Positions 1 through 11,760 of a stretch of DNA of 64,000 bases are shown one piece after another; the stretch's first letter is position 1; each line of letters starts with the position of its first letter. The position numbers and the translations under genes are program-made. Location: contig NZ_JBHUNX010000001.1 of the NCBI RefSeq assembly GCF_042685645.1, positions 3,782,001-3,846,000 of the forward strand, given 5' to 3'. The notes beneath the pieces are model-generated. The model saw only the letters and a program-made list of their open reading frames with translations. It was not told the origin of the DNA and searched no databases. Origin of the DNA: Salininema proteolyticum. Lineage in GTDB: Bacteria; Actinomycetota; Actinomycetes; Mycobacteriales; Micromonosporaceae.

Positions 1-2754
1 AAGCCGACCGACTTCGTCCACCTGATGGGCTTCGATCCGGACGAGATGGATCCGCGGATCCACTGGAAGGACAAGCCCATACCCGAGTTCATGAAGATCC
101 CGATCGGGCCGGGCGCCGACGGCGCTCCGGTCGAGATCGACTTCAAGGAGGCGGCCCAGAACGGTATGGGCCCGCACGGACTGCTCATCGGTGCGACCGG
201 TTCGGGTAAGTCCGAGGTGCTGCGCACCTTCGTCGGCGCCCTGGCGGCGTCGCACTCCTCCGACGAGCTCAACTTCATCCTCGTCGACTTCAAGGGCGGC
301 GCGACGTTCGCCTCCCTGGACGTCATGCCGCACACCTCCGCGGTCATCACCAACCTGGCCGACGAGGTCAGCCTGGTCGACCGTATGGCCGACGCCATCG
401 AGGGCGAGCTGCTGCGCCGCATGGAGGTCCTCCGCGCGGCGGGCAACTTCACCAACCGCTGGGAGTACGAGAAGGCCCGCAGGAACGGCGCCGACATCGA
501 CCCCATGCCGGCGCTCATGATCGTGGCCGACGAGTTCTCCGAGATGCTCGTGGCCAAGCCCGAGTTCATCAACGTGTTCCTCCAGATCGGCCGTATCGGC
601 CGTTCGATCGGCGTGCACATGCTGCTGGCCTCGCAGCGCCTCGAAGAGGGCAAGCTGAAGGGCCTGGACACGTTCCTGTCCTACCGCATCGCCCTGCGCA
701 CGTTCTCCGCCGCGGAGTCCCGCACGGTGATCGGGTCCGGGGACGCCTACGAGCTGCCGCAGGCTCCGGGCCACGGCTACCTGCAGGTCGCCACCGAGGG
801 CCTGGTGCGGTTCCGCGCCGCCTACGTCGGCGGGGACTACAAGCGCCAGGTCACCATGACGACCTCCAAGGCCCAGCGCCAGGAGGCCGTCAAGCACAAG
901 GTGCAGCGGTTCCTGCCCGGCCACGTCGAGCTCCCGCCGGAGCCGGAGGTCGAAGAGGTCGAGGAGAAGGAGGACCCGAACGCGGGCCAGAAGATCCTCG
1001 ACGAGGAGGGCCAGCCGCTCTCCCAGCTCGAAGTGGTCGTCAAGCACGTGCAGGGCCAGGGCCGCCCGGCCCACAAGGTGTGGCTGCCCCCGTTCGACAA
1101 GCCGCCGGCGCTCAACGAGCTCCTGCCTCCGCTGGAGGCCGACCCGAAGCGCGGCCTGTCCGCGCCGAACTTCCCGCTGAACTCCAAGGTGACGGCCGTC
1201 CTCGGCGAGGAGGACCGTCCCCGCGAGCAGAAGCGCGTGCCGTTCACGGTGGACTTCTCCGGTGCGGGCGGTTCGGCCGCCATCATCGGCGGGGCGCAGT
1301 CCGGCAAGTCGACGATGCTGCGTACGCTCATCACTTCGATGTCGCTCCTGCACACGCCCGAAGAGGTGCAGTTCTACTGCCTCGACTTCGGTGGTGGAAC
1401 GCTGCGGGGCGTCAAGGACCTCCCGCACGTGGCCGGCGTCTTCGGGCGCCGCGACGTCGAGGGCATCCGCCGTACCTTCCAGGAGGTCGGCATGATCCTC
1501 AACGAGCGCGAGGAGTACTTCTCCAACGCCGGGATCGACGGCATCGGAACGTTCCGCCGCGGCAAGCAGCAGGGCAAGTTCCAGGAGGACAAGCGCGGCG
1601 ACATCTTCCTGGTCATCGACAACTGGCTGACCGTCCGCGACGACTTCGACGAGTTCGTCGACGACGTCCGGTCCATCGGCAACCGGGGTCTGGCCTACGG
1701 TATCCACGTGCTGGTCACGGCCAGCCGCTGGGGCGACATCCGTATGAACATGCGCGACATGTTCGGCACCAAGCTGGAGCTGAAGCTCTCGGACAACATG
1801 GAGTCCGAGGTCGACAGGAAGCTGCAGCTGAACGTCCCGAAGAACCGCCCGGGCCGCGGTCTGACGCTGAACAAGCTCCACTCGATGGTCGCGGCCCCGC
1901 GCATCGACGGGATCCAGGACGCCGACGACCTCGCTCCCGGCATCGACGACCTCGTCAAGCGGGTCAAGCAGGCCTGGCCGGGCAAGCCGTGCCCGCAGCT
2001 GCGCCTCCTGCCGCGCCGTATGCCGCCGGAAGAGATGTACGAGGTGGTGGACCGCAAGCGCCCCGGCATCCCGATCGGCATCAACGAGGCCGGCCTCAAG
2101 CCGGTCTACTGGGACCCGAGCGCGGACCCGCACATGATGATCTTCGGCGACGCCGAGTGCGGCAAGACGAACCTGCTGCGCTGGGTCGGAAAGTACATTC
2201 AGGACAACTACGGGCCCAAGGAGGCCAAGGTCCTGAACATCGACCTGAGGCGCGGCATGCTCGAGCAGATCACCAAGCCGACCCTGCTCGACTACGTCAT
2301 GAGCCAGGACAAGCTGAAGAAGGCCATCGAGGGCATCACGCCGCTGATCGAGAAGCGCCTTCCCGGCGACGACGTCACGCCGCAGCAGCTGCGCGACAAG
2401 TCCTGGTGGACCGGTCCGGAACTGTTCGTCATCATCAACGACTTCGAGACGACCGGGGCGGGGCGGACGAACCCGCTGTCCAAGTTCGCGGACTTCATTC
2501 CGCAGGGCGCGGACATCGGATTCCACTTCGTCGTCGCCCGCCGCATGGCCGGCGCGGGACGCTCGGGGTCCGACCCGATCCTCGGCAAGATGAAGGACGG
2601 CGAGAGCCCGGTCCTCGTCATGAGCGGCAAGAAGGAGGAGGGCGCCGTGGTCGGCAAGCTGCGCCCGAGCCCGCAGCCTCCGGGACGCGGCACCTGGGTG
2701 ACGCGCCGTGAGGGCGAGCAGCTCATCCACACGCCGATGATGCCGGAACTGTAA
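1..2754 (+). CDS. eccC: Type VII secretion FtsK/SpoIIIE ATPase EccC, 5'-truncated
   Basis: Motor ATPase of a type VII (ESX-like) secretion system, a membrane-bound machine that exports WXG100-type proteins. The frame is open from the first base, so the window begins inside the gene. Three FtsK/SpoIIIE-type ATPase modules are visible. Counting from the ATG at 25, Walker A motifs are GATGSGKS (about 56), GGAQSGKS (about 422) and GDAECGKT (about 708). The Walker B-like strands are LMIVADEF, IFLVIDNW and LFVIINDF. Full EccC proteins are about 1300 residues, so the membrane anchor and roughly the first 400 residues lie upstream. A strong terminator follows directly. No other secretion gene is present here. 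The family call is firm; which ESX type it belongs to cannot be told. Confidence 0.93.
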   Translation, partial: KPTDFVHLMGFDPDEMDPRIHWKDKPIPEFMKIPIGPGADGAPVEIDFKEAAQNGMGPHGLLIGATGSGKSEVLRTFVGALAASHSSDELNFILVDFKGGATFASLDVMPHTSAVITNLADEVSLVDRMADAIEGELLRRMEVLRAAGNFTNRWEYEKARRNGADIDPMPALMIVADEFSEMLVAKPEFINVFLQIGRIGRSIGVHMLLASQRLEEGKLKGLDTFLSYRIALRTFSAAESRTVIGSGDAYELPQAPGHGYLQVATEGLVRFRAAYVGGDYKRQVTMTTSKAQRQEAVKHKVQRFLPGHVELPPEPEVEEVEEKEDPNAGQKILDEEGQPLSQLEVVVKHVQGQGRPAHKVWLPPFDKPPALNELLPPLEADPKRGLSAPNFPLNSKVTAVLGEEDRPREQKRVPFTVDFSGAGGSAAIIGGAQSGKSTMLRTLITSMSLLHTPEEVQFYCLDFGGGTLRGVKDLPHVAGVFGRRDVEGIRRTFQEVGMILNEREEYFSNAGIDGIGTFRRGKQQGKFQEDKRGDIFLVIDNWLTVRDDFDEFVDDVRSIGNRGLAYGIHVLVTASRWGDIRMNMRDMFGTKLELKLSDNMESEVDRKLQLNVPKNRPGRGLTLNKLHSMVAAPRIDGIQDADDLAPGIDDLVKRVKQAWPGKPCPQLRLLPRRMPPEEMYEVVDRKRPGIPIGINEAGLKPVYWDPSADPHMMIFGDAECGKTNLLRWVGKYIQDNYGPKEAKVLNIDLRRGMLEQITKPTLLDYVMSQDKLKKAIEGITPLIEKRLPGDDVTPQQLRDKSWWTGPELFVIINDFETTGAGRTNPLSKFADFIPQGADIGFHFVVARRMAGAGRSGSDPILGKMKDGESPVLVMSGKKEEGAVVGKLRPSPQPPGRGTWVTRREGEQLIHTPMMPEL

Positions 2755-2764
2755 GCGATCGAGA

Positions 2765-2797
2765 GAGACGGCCCGGGGGGATCCCCCGGGCCGTCTC
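2765..2797 (+). terminator. Intrinsic terminator after eccC
   Basis: A perfect 15-bp stem (2765-2779 with 2783-2797) around a 3-nt loop lies 11 bases after the eccC stop. The tail is T-poor (cggcgttt). It also separates eccC from pncA. Confidence 0.85.
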
Positions 2798-2871
2798 GGC
2801 GTTTCGGGAGGGTGGGAAATCGGCGTCCCGCCGTGCGCCCACACCTGACCGGACTAGGATATTCTGTCAAT

Positions 2872-3426
2872 ATGAGCAGGGCACTTATCGTCGTCGACGT
2901 CCAGAACGACTTCTGCGAGGGAGGATCCCTCGCCGTCGCCGGAGGCTCGGCCGTGGCGTCCGCCGTCACCGAGCTGATCCGCAACTCCCCCGACCGCTGG
3001 GACCGTGTCGTCGCCACCCGCGACTGGCACATCGACCCCGGGTCGCACTTCTCCCCCGAGCCGGACTTCCGCGACTCGTGGCCGCCGCACTGCGTCGTCG
3101 GCACCGCCGGTTCGGAGTTCCACCCCGAGTTCGACGACACGCTCGCCGAGGCGGTCTTCGACAAGGGGGCCTACGAGGCCGCCTACTCCGGTTTCGAGGG
3201 GTCCTGCGGGGACACCGCCCTCAGCGACTGGCTGTCCTCGCGCGACGTCTCGGAGGTCGACATCGTCGGCCTCGCCACCGACCACTGCGTCCGCGCCACG
3301 GCGCTCGACTCGCGGAGCAACGGTTTCGAGACGACGGTGCTGCTCGACTACACGGCGGCCGTCGCCGAGGAGACCCGGTCCGCCGCCCTCCAGGAGATGC
3401 AGGCGGCCGGGATCAACCTGGCCTAG
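2872..3426 (+). CDS. pncA: Nicotinamidase / pyrazinamidase (isochorismatase family)
   Basis: Hydrolyses nicotinamide to nicotinate in NAD salvage; a cytosolic metalloenzyme of 184 residues, the usual size. The catalytic triad is visible as D9 (VVDVQNDF), K98 (FDKGAYEA) and C139 (ATDHCVRA). The metal ligands are D51, H53, H59 and H73. Spacing matches the mycobacterial PncA residues almost one for one. The frame is open 20 codons further upstream, but family alignment and the residue numbering favour the ATG at 2872. No strong Shine-Dalgarno sequence is seen. The gene is convergent with the next one and only 15 bases separate the stops. Confidence 0.93.
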   Translation: MSRALIVVDVQNDFCEGGSLAVAGGSAVASAVTELIRNSPDRWDRVVATRDWHIDPGSHFSPEPDFRDSWPPHCVVGTAGSEFHPEFDDTLAEAVFDKGAYEAAYSGFEGSCGDTALSDWLSSRDVSEVDIVGLATDHCVRATALDSRSNGFETTVLLDYTAAVAEETRSAALQEMQAAGINLA

Positions 3427-3441
3427 TCGCGGCCGTCCGTG

Positions 3442-4410
3442 TTACCTGGTCCAGTACCGGAGGTTGCGGAAGCGCGCCTCGGCCCGGCCCGTCCCGTGGT
3501 GGTAGACGCCGCACTTGAAGTGCCGGGTCGCCGGCCCCCTGTCCTCGAACTCGGCGGTCGGGACGCCGTCTATGTAGACCTTCATCGACCCCGAGTCGGC
3601 GTCGTGGGCCAGCTTCAGGTTGAACCACCGGTCGTAGACGCCGGTGTTCACGATCGCGCCCGTCGCGTTGTACCGCCGCAACGTCCCGCCGTCCTCCGGG
3701 TAGACGCGGAACATGATGTCCGTGGCCGGGGTGTTGGCGGGCCTCTCGACCCTGAGGGTCTGCACGATGCTGGCGCCGCTGGTGCCCGCCGGGATGTAGA
3801 TGTCGCCGTCCCACATGTGCTCGCCCGAGTCGTACTCCTCGTACCAGCGCATCTCGGTGCGGGGGTCGGTCGGGCTGCCCTCCTTGTGGGGCTCGTCGGT
3901 GTCGTAGACCCACAGGGTGTGGACGCCGCCGGAGTGGGAGTACCGGTCGGACTCGGCGAGGTCCCAGGGCTTCTGGATGTAGTAGGTGAACGGCGTCTCC
4001 GTCCAGCCGTCGGTCGGGTCGCCCGGTTCGGCCGTGCCCGAGCAGCTCGATCCGTTGACGGTGCAGTCGACCGGGTCGCCATTGCCCTCGGCGGTGAATC
4101 CGAAGGTGGTGCTCTGGCCGGGTTCGACGCGGCCGTTGTGGTCGGCGTTCACCACCGCGTAGGACCGTCCGTCCACCGTCATCTCGGCGTTCCACAGGGA
4201 CTTCACCGTGGTGCCGGTGGGCATGTCGAAGTCGACGGCCCAGGACTCCAGGGCGGAGCTCCCGTCGTTGACCACGGTGAACTCGGCCGTATAGCCGGAG
4301 GCCCAGCTGCGGAGTCGGCGGAACCCGGCCTGTGTCGCCCCGGCCGGAGAGGCGAGGACCGCCCCTCCGATGGCCGCCGTGCCCGCCGCGAATATCGTCC
4401 TTCGTTTCAT
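3442..4410 (-). CDS. Secreted CBM2 protein with a polysaccharide-lyase-like C-terminal domain
   Basis: A secreted protein of 322 residues. The N-terminus (MKRRTIFAAGTAAIGG) is a signal peptide of about 26 residues. Residues about 28-122 match a family 2 carbohydrate-binding module, with the WAVDFDMP strand, the SLWNAE segment and a closing Cys (NGSSC). Residues about 125-322 form a beta-sandwich-like domain containing HTLWVYDTDEP, PRTEMRW and HFKCGVYHHG. This resembles alginate lyase 2 / glucuronan lyase (PL7/PL20-like) and citrate-binding-protein-like folds. The substrate is not determinable from sequence. The start at 4410 is supported by the Shine-Dalgarno aggagag. A start 33 codons upstream would bury the signal peptide. 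Confidence 0.75.
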   Translation of the reverse strand: MKRRTIFAAGTAAIGGAVLASPAGATQAGFRRLRSWASGYTAEFTVVNDGSSALESWAVDFDMPTGTTVKSLWNAEMTVDGRSYAVVNADHNGRVEPGQSTTFGFTAEGNGDPVDCTVNGSSCSGTAEPGDPTDGWTETPFTYYIQKPWDLAESDRYSHSGGVHTLWVYDTDEPHKEGSPTDPRTEMRWYEEYDSGEHMWDGDIYIPAGTSGASIVQTLRVERPANTPATDIMFRVYPEDGGTLRRYNATGAIVNTGVYDRWFNLKLAHDADSGSMKVYIDGVPTAEFEDRGPATRHFKCGVYHHGTGRAEARFRNLRYWTR

Positions 4411-4603
4411 GTGCGATCTCTCCTGTGCGTCGGCCGCGAGCGCGGTTCGCCCGCGCAACCATGCATCATCTTCAATATTGCTTACTGTGCGATTCAAGAC
4501 CGGTCCCAATATGTGGACGGTTCGGGACGCATAGAGCAGGAGATGGCCGGGGCGGAGCCGTGTCAGGAAGCGGACTCCCGGCGGTTCGCCTCCGGCCCGC
4601 GGA

Positions 4604-5371
4604 TCACTTGCCGTAGCGGCGGTTGCGGGTGGCGAAGGAGCGCATCGCGCGGAGGAAGTCGACGCGGCGGAATCCCGGCCAGTTGGTGTCGCAGAAGTAG
4701 AACTCGGAGTAGGCCGACTGCCACAGCAGGAAGCCCGAGATCCGCTGTTCGCCCGAGGTGCGGATGATCAGGTCCGGGTCCGGCTGCCCCGTCGTGTACA
4801 GGTGGTCGGCGATGGCCTCCACGTCGATGTCCGAGGCGACGTCGGCCAGGTCGCGGCCCCGGTCGGCCTGCTCGCAGAGGTAGGAGCGAACCGCGTCGGC
4901 GATCTCCTGCTTGCCTCCGTAGCAGATGGCGAGGTTGACCTTGACGCCCGACTTGTGGGCCGTCGACTCCTCGACGTTCTTCAACTGCCTGGCGTGGCGG
5001 TTGTCGAGCTGGTCCAGCGCGCCCACCATCTTGAGCTTCCACGGCTGGTCCGGTTCGGCCAGCTCGGAGGCCAGGCGGACGATGATGTCCAGCAGCGGCT
5101 GGACCTCGGACTCGGGGCGGCTGAGGTTCTCGGTCGAGAGCAGGTAGATGGTGACGTGGTCGATCCCGACCTCCTCGGACCAGGCCAGGAGGTTCTTGAC
5201 GTGCTTGGCGCCCGCGCGGTGGCCGTCGGAGGGGTCGGCGAGGCCCATCTCGCGCGCCCAGCGCCGGTTGCCGTCGATCATGACGCCGATGTGCTGGGGG
5301 CGGGGGAGGCCGTCCAGCTGGCGGTTGAGCCGACCTTCATAGATCTTGTACAGCAGATTCGAGAACACCAC
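4604..5371 (-). CDS. uppS: Cis-prenyl (isoprenyl) diphosphate synthase
   Basis: Condenses isopentenyl diphosphate onto an allylic primer in the Z configuration to make the polyprenyl carrier for wall synthesis. The protein has 255 residues, normal for the family. The pyrophosphate-binding signature IDGNRRWA is at about 32-39 with the catalytic Asp at 33. The second half carries RTSGEQRISGFLLWQSAYSE, the C-terminal signature that includes the product-length and dimer contacts. Actinomycetes often carry two such enzymes, one short-chain and one long-chain; I cannot tell which this is. The next 520 bases upstream hold no gene. Confidence 0.92.
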   Translation of the reverse strand: MVFSNLLYKIYEGRLNRQLDGLPRPQHIGVMIDGNRRWAREMGLADPSDGHRAGAKHVKNLLAWSEEVGIDHVTIYLLSTENLSRPESEVQPLLDIIVRLASELAEPDQPWKLKMVGALDQLDNRHARQLKNVEESTAHKSGVKVNLAICYGGKQEIADAVRSYLCEQADRGRDLADVASDIDVEAIADHLYTTGQPDPDLIIRTSGEQRISGFLLWQSAYSEFYFCDTNWPGFRRVDFLRAMRSFATRNRRYGK

Positions 5372-5895
5372 GGATCAATTGTATGCGATCCGGGGTTTCG
5401 GGCTCTCCGGCGGCGACAGCAGGGATTATGAACGCCCGGTGACGTGTCGGTGCTGGGAGTGGCCGGGGTGGGAGATAGAGACGCGGTGCCCGGGCGGGGC
5501 CGTGGAGCCATCCTGGCGGGAAGGTGCCGGGAGGTGCCTGGCTCCGGTCGGGTCGCTCCGAGCGGGAGCCGCGTGTGCATACGTGCGTGAATCCGGACTC
5601 GGCCGTCGCTCGGGCACCGCGTCTTCAGCCCCGGGGACCGGCAAGGGACGGTGACCGGTCACCCGTGTCGGGGCTTGGTGGCGGCGCGCCCGCCTTGAAG
5701 GCGCTCCGCCGCGGCCGGGGAACCGGTTCGCGGTCCCCTCGGCCGACGTCGCTGTTCATTTGTGGTCCCCCGCCGGCCGGTCGGACCGTCCGGCGCCGGG
5801 GTCGCGGGCCGGCCGCCGTTCCAAAGGCCGCGGCCGCCCCTTCGGCCCGGGAGGGGCGGCCGTCCTCGGGCGAGGCCGGCCGTCCTCCGCGTGCT
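5372..5895. other. Gene-free region between uppS and pckG
   Basis: About 520 bases with no convincing reading frame. The translations available here are Pro/Arg/Ala-rich and lack any family motif. The only structure seen is the hairpin listed separately near the pckG end. Confidence 0.5.
5832..5861 (-). terminator. Probable terminator after pckG
   Basis: A perfect 10-bp GC stem (5832-5841 with 5852-5861) around a 10-nt loop lies about 35 bases beyond the pckG stop. It lacks a clear U-run, so it could be a weak terminator or a 3' stabilising hairpin. Confidence 0.45.
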
Positions 5896-7734
5896 CTACT
5901 CTTCGTCCACGCCCAGACGGCTCTTCAGCGCGTCCAGCTCGGCCCACAGCTGGGTGGGCAGGCGGTTGCCGATCTTGGTGAACCACTCCTCGACCAGCGG
6001 GAGCTCGGCCTTCCACTCCTCGGGGTCGACCTTCAGGGAGGCCGCGAGGTCGTTCGGGTCCATGTCGAGGCCCTCGACGTCGATGTCCTCGGGGCGCGGG
6101 TTGAAGCCGATGGGCGTCTCGACGGCCTCGGCCTTGCCTTCGAGGCGCTCGACGACCCACTTGAGGACGCGGCTGTTCTCGCCGAATCCCGGCCACAGGA
6201 ATCCGCCGTCCTCGTCGCGGCGGAACCAGTTGACGTAGAAGACCGACGGGAGCTTGGACTCGTCGTCGGCGGACTTGCCCATGCCGATCCAGTGGTCGAA
6301 GTAGTCGCCGGCATTGTAACCGATGAACGGCAGCATCGCCATCGGGTCGCGGCGGACGACGCCGACCTGGCCGACGGCGGCGGCCGTGGTCTCGGAGGAG
6401 AGCGTGGCGCCCATGTACACGCCGTGGGTCCAGTCGCGGGCCTGCGTCACCAGCGGGATCGTGGTGGCGCGGCGGCCGCCGAAGAGGATCGCGTCGATCG
6501 GGACGCCGCGCGGGTCCTCGTAGGCGTCGGACAGGATCGGGCACTGCTTGATCGGCGTGCAGAACCGGCTGTTGGGGTGCGACGAGAGGCCCTCGGAGTC
6601 CGGGGTCCACTCATTGCCCTTCCAGTCGGTGGCGTTGGCCGGGGGCTCGCCCATGCCCTCCCACCAGACGTCGCCCTCTTCGGTGAGCGCCACGTTGGTG
6701 AACAGCGTGTGGCCCTTCTCGATGGTGCGCATGGCGTTCGGGTTGGTCCGGTAGTCGGTGCCGGGGGCGACGCCGAAGAGCCCGTACTCGGGGTTGGAGG
6801 CCCACAGGCGGCCGTCCTCGCCCCAGCGCAGCCAGGCGATGTCGTCGCCGAGGGTCTCGACCTTCCATCCGGGGATGGTCGGCTCGAGCATGGCCAGGTT
6901 GGTCTTGCCGCAGGCCGAGGGGAAGGCGCCGGTGATGTGGTAGACCTTGCCCTCCGGGCTGGTCAGGCGCAGGATGAGCATGTGCTCGGCCAGCCAGCCC
7001 TCGTCGCGGCCCATGGCGGAGCCGATGCGCAGGGCGTAGCACTTCTTGCCCAGCAGGGAGTTGCCGCCGTAACCGGAGCCGTAGGACCAGATCTCGCGGG
7101 TCTCCGGGAAGTGGGAGATGTACTTGGTGTCGTTGCAGGGCCAGGAGACGTCGGACTGTCCCGGCTCCAGGGGGGCGCCGACGGAGTGCAGGGCGGGGAC
7201 GTACTCGGCGTCGCCGCCCATGGCTTCGAGGACGTGGGTTCCCATGCGGGCCATGATGTGCATGGAGATCACGACGTAGGCCGAGTCGGTGATCTCGACG
7301 CCGAACATGGGCTTCTCCGCCTCGAGGGAGCCCATGCAGAAGGGAATGACGTACATGGTGCGCCCGCGCATCGAACCCCGGTAGAGGTCGGTCATGGTCT
7401 CGCGCATGTACTCGGGGGAGGTCCAGTTGTTGGTGGGCCCGGCGTCCTCGGGGTTGGTGGAGCAGATGAAGGTCCGCTCCTCGACCCGGGCGACGTCGTT
7501 CGGGTTGGTGCGGGCCAGGAAGGAGTCCGGCTTCGCGGGCACCGGCTCCAGGGTCCCGAAGGCCACCAGTTCGCTCGTGAGGCGCTTCCACTCGGCGTCG
7601 GAGCCGTCGCACCAGACGATCTGGTCGGGAGTGGTCAGCTCGGCGACCTCGGCCACCCACGCCAAGAGTCCAGCATGGTCGGTGGGCGGATTCTTCAGCC
7701 CGGTCACGATGGTTGCGGTAGCGGTTTCGCTCAC
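5896..7734 (-). CDS. pckG: Phosphoenolpyruvate carboxykinase (GTP)
   Basis: Interconverts oxaloacetate plus GTP with phosphoenolpyruvate, CO2 and GDP, the entry to gluconeogenesis. The product of 612 residues fits the GTP-dependent class. The P-loop with the reactive Cys is visible ([12 protein letters not shown]), with [10 protein letters not shown] and the nucleotide-site region [12 protein letters not shown]. The frame is open well upstream, but the GTG at 7734 has a Shine-Dalgarno (aaaggag) 5 nt before it and begins the normal N-terminus (VSETATAT). The upstream 350 bases contain two inverted repeats that may be regulatory. Confidence 0.95.
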   Translation of the reverse strand: MSETATATIVTGLKNPPTDHAGLLAWVAEVAELTTPDQIVWCDGSDAEWKRLTSELVAFGTLEPVPAKPDSFLARTNPNDVARVEERTFICSTNPEDAGPTNNWTSPEYMRETMTDLYRGSMRGRTMYVIPFCMGSLEAEKPMFGVEITDSAYVVISMHIMARMGTHVLEAMGGDAEYVPALHSVGAPLEPGQSDVSWPCNDTKYISHFPETREIWSYGSGYGGNSLLGKKCYALRIGSAMGRDEGWLAEHMLILRLTSPEGKVYHITGAFPSACGKTNLAMLEPTIPGWKVETLGDDIAWLRWGEDGRLWASNPEYGLFGVAPGTDYRTNPNAMRTIEKGHTLFTNVALTEEGDVWWEGMGEPPANATDWKGNEWTPDSEGLSSHPNSRFCTPIKQCPILSDAYEDPRGVPIDAILFGGRRATTIPLVTQARDWTHGVYMGATLSSETTAAAVGQVGVVRRDPMAMLPFIGYNAGDYFDHWIGMGKSADDESKLPSVFYVNWFRRDEDGGFLWPGFGENSRVLKWVVERLEGKAEAVETPIGFNPRPEDIDVEGLDMDPNDLAASLKVDPEEWKAELPLVEEWFTKIGNRLPTQLWAELDALKSRLGVDEE

Positions 7735-8098
7735 TGTCACTCCTTTGTGCAGGTGCGGGTTCGGCTGGGTATCGCATGAGGCGCAGCGGACTCGGGCGGG
7801 GGAATCCGCTACGGCCCGCCGGCGGTGGCCGGCGCGGTAGGTCGACGGTACTCCCAGCGGGAGAATCGCGCATCGTTCAAACAGATGCCGGGGCCTTATT
7901 GTGGAGCAAGTCTCTGCTTTATAGGAGAAGTGTGCGCAAATAAGCGCAGAACACTCAGAATCGCGACTACTATGAGCCTTTTCGATCGCGATTCCATTCC
8001 GGCCCCTGACTCCGGTCATCCGACCTGATCTTTTGGAGCTCTTGAGCATTGGATCCACGGGCGGAGGCCGCACCTCCCGGCCCCGCGTGGGGAACCGC
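7735..8098. other. pckG upstream region
   Basis: About 360 bases without a gene, less GC-rich than its surroundings. It holds the two inverted repeats listed separately and presumably the pckG promoter. I could not place convincing -10 and -35 boxes. Confidence 0.5.
7933..7994. promoter_or_regulatory. Two inverted repeats upstream of pckG
   Basis: One repeat is tgcgc-6-gcgca at 7933-7948. The second has perfect 9-bp arms (gaatcgcga at 7958-7966 and tcgcgattc at 7986-7994). They lie about 200-260 bases before the pckG start, in an AT-richer pocket. These are candidate operator sites for a carbon-responsive regulator; no regulator is identified. Confidence 0.35.
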
Positions 8099-8395
8099 TC
8101 AACGGCGGCGCGACCGGGCCACGAGAACGGCGAAACCGCCGGTGAGCAGGAGGACGAAGGCGAACACGAAGGCGCTGAGGAGCGGTGCGCCCGTGGCGGG
8201 CAGCACGGGGGCCGCGGCGGATTCCGCGACTGCGGACGCCCCGAGCGGAGTCCCCCGGCCGGCGGACACGAGTCCGTGCGCCCATTCGAGGGCCGAGTCC
8301 CACGGAACGAGCGGATTCACGTCGCCCCGGGGCCACTGCCCGAGGCGGCTCGCGTCGGTGGCGGGGCCGAGGCCGAGTGCCGAGATCGTCTCCAT
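8099..8395 (-). CDS. Small protein ending in an LPXTG-type sorting signal, no signal peptide
   Basis: A 98-residue frame whose last third reads LPATG, then a hydrophobic stretch of about 20 residues, then RSRRR. This is the exact layout of a sortase substrate C-terminus. The first 60 residues ([10 protein letters not shown]...) show no secretion signal, and an in-frame stop lies four codons before the ATG, so the N-terminus cannot be extended in this frame. No convincing Shine-Dalgarno is seen. It may be the 3' remnant of a larger wall protein, or a gene whose start I misplaced. No sortase is in the window. Confidence 0.4.
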   Translation of the reverse strand: METISALGLGPATDASRLGQWPRGDVNPLVPWDSALEWAHGLVSAGRGTPLGASAVAESAAAPVLPATGAPLLSAFVFAFVLLLTGGFAVLVARSRRR

Positions 8396-8644
8396 AACGG
8401 GATTCTAGACGGCCGAGCGCCTCGGCAGGCCTTTTCGGCGAGGATCGGTGCGGCCACAGTGGAGTACGGCGGAGCCCGCCCGTTCAAGGGGCGGGCCTTC
8501 TCCCGCGCGGCACGCTTCGGCGGACAGCCGACGCGCCTTGCAAGGTGTAGAGGCCGTCAGCGCCGAGAGCACATCAGCGGACGAGGCGGGGACGGAGCGG
8601 GCCCCTGCGGAGCACTGCCGAAACGGCCGCCTCCGCCGTGGGGC

Positions 8645-9388
8645 CTACTCGGTCTCGTTGCAGATCTTCAGGGTCTGCCCGGCCCCGGTCTCCAGCGCCA
8701 TGCCGAAGTGCTTGAGCCAGGAGCGGACGCCGTCGGGCGTACCGGTGTTGAAGGACTTGGCGCTGCCGACGTACTCCGGCTCCCGCTCCAGGTGCCCGGC
8801 GTTGAGCGCGATGAGGAAGCGGGGGTCCATGCCCTGGGCGGCCAGGGTCAGCTTCGCCGCGGCGCGGGCGACGATGTCGTTGGACAGCGGGAAGGGGTGC
8901 AGGGAGAGCAGTTCCCCGTGGATGACGGCCGCGCGCAGCGCCGGGGGCAGGTCGCTGGTCGGGTTGGAGACGAGCGCGCAGAGCGCGTCCATGCGCGCCG
9001 ATCCGGCCGCGTCCAGGTCGGGCCGGCCCGGCTGCGGAGAGCCCTGGGAGACTTCGAAGTCGCTGGTGGCGAACATGTGCAGCCGAGCGAGTACGTAGCG
9101 GGGAGAGGACTTCCAGACGTCCACGAGGCCGGGCAGGGCCTCGGTCACCCTGATGGCGCCGCGCACGACGGCGTCCTCGCCGTCCCAGGCGCGGAGAGAG
9201 TCGGTGTCGAGGTCGTAGCCCTCCAGCCGCAGGGTCGCTGCGGTGTCGGCGAGGGCGACCTCGGCGGCGATGTCGTCGGCGTCGTCTTCGAGGCTCTTGT
9301 GCCACAGCATGCGCTCGACGGTCGCCCGCGCGTTCTCGAGCGCGTCGGCGACTTCGGAGAGTTCCATCAGAGGTGCCAGTGGGTCCAC
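8645..9388 (-). CDS. Fic-like protein with degenerate active motif
   Basis: A 247-residue soluble protein. The segment HPFPLSNDIVARAA (about residues 167-180) aligns with the Fic motif HPFxxGNGRxxR but has lost the two Gly and the first Arg; the His and Asn remain. True Fic proteins transfer AMP or other groups to target hydroxyls, so this one may be inactive or altered. The N-terminal helix bundle (ADALENARATVERMLWHKSL) fits the Fic/DOC fold. The start is the GTG at 9388, preceded by a G-rich Shine-Dalgarno; an ATG at 9367 is the alternative. It is transcribed divergently from acsA, 404 bases apart. Confidence 0.6.
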   Translation of the reverse strand: MDPLAPLMELSEVADALENARATVERMLWHKSLEDDADDIAAEVALADTAATLRLEGYDLDTDSLRAWDGEDAVVRGAIRVTEALPGLVDVWKSSPRYVLARLHMFATSDFEVSQGSPQPGRPDLDAAGSARMDALCALVSNPTSDLPPALRAAVIHGELLSLHPFPLSNDIVARAAAKLTLAAQGMDPRFLIALNAGHLEREPEYVGSAKSFNTGTPDGVRSWLKHFGMALETGAGQTLKICNETE

Positions 9389-9792
9389 GGTCGCGAGACT
9401 ACCCCCCTTACATCTCGTTTTGGTATAGCGAGGCCGTGACCTGTTGCCCGGTAATGGGTTTGCCCAGCGACTTCGCCGCGGTCCGACTGTTGTCCGCACA
9501 TCTGTGAGAAATATTAATGGTGTGTTCGAAAGGTATCCGGCCCTTGGAGTGTAAGGCGCGAGCATCGGAGATGACGGAATGCCGCTCGACGCCGGTGTTC
9601 CCGGCATCTTCCCGCTCTCCGCCCGAGCAGAACGATGCTCGGCGACGACTCCGCTGTGCGCGTTTGAGTTCATTTCACCGCTTGGTCACGCAAGGGGGCG
9701 CATGTAACCGCCGGCACCTCACGTTGTAGTGTTACAGAACATAGACCTGATTCACAAACGCGTGACCGTGTGGACACATTAAGGAGTATCTG
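9389..9792. other. Divergent intergenic region, Fic-like gene / acsA
   Basis: About 400 bases, AT-richer than the genes (for example near 9508-9530). It must carry promoters for both divergent genes. No palindrome or riboswitch stood out. Confidence 0.5.
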
Positions 9793-11748
<1,956 letters not shown>

Positions 11749-11760
11749 AGAACCGCGCGC

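Noticed and set aside
837..1355. Antisense frame within eccC
   Set aside because: Ser/Arg/Pro-rich shadow of a clear ATPase gene.
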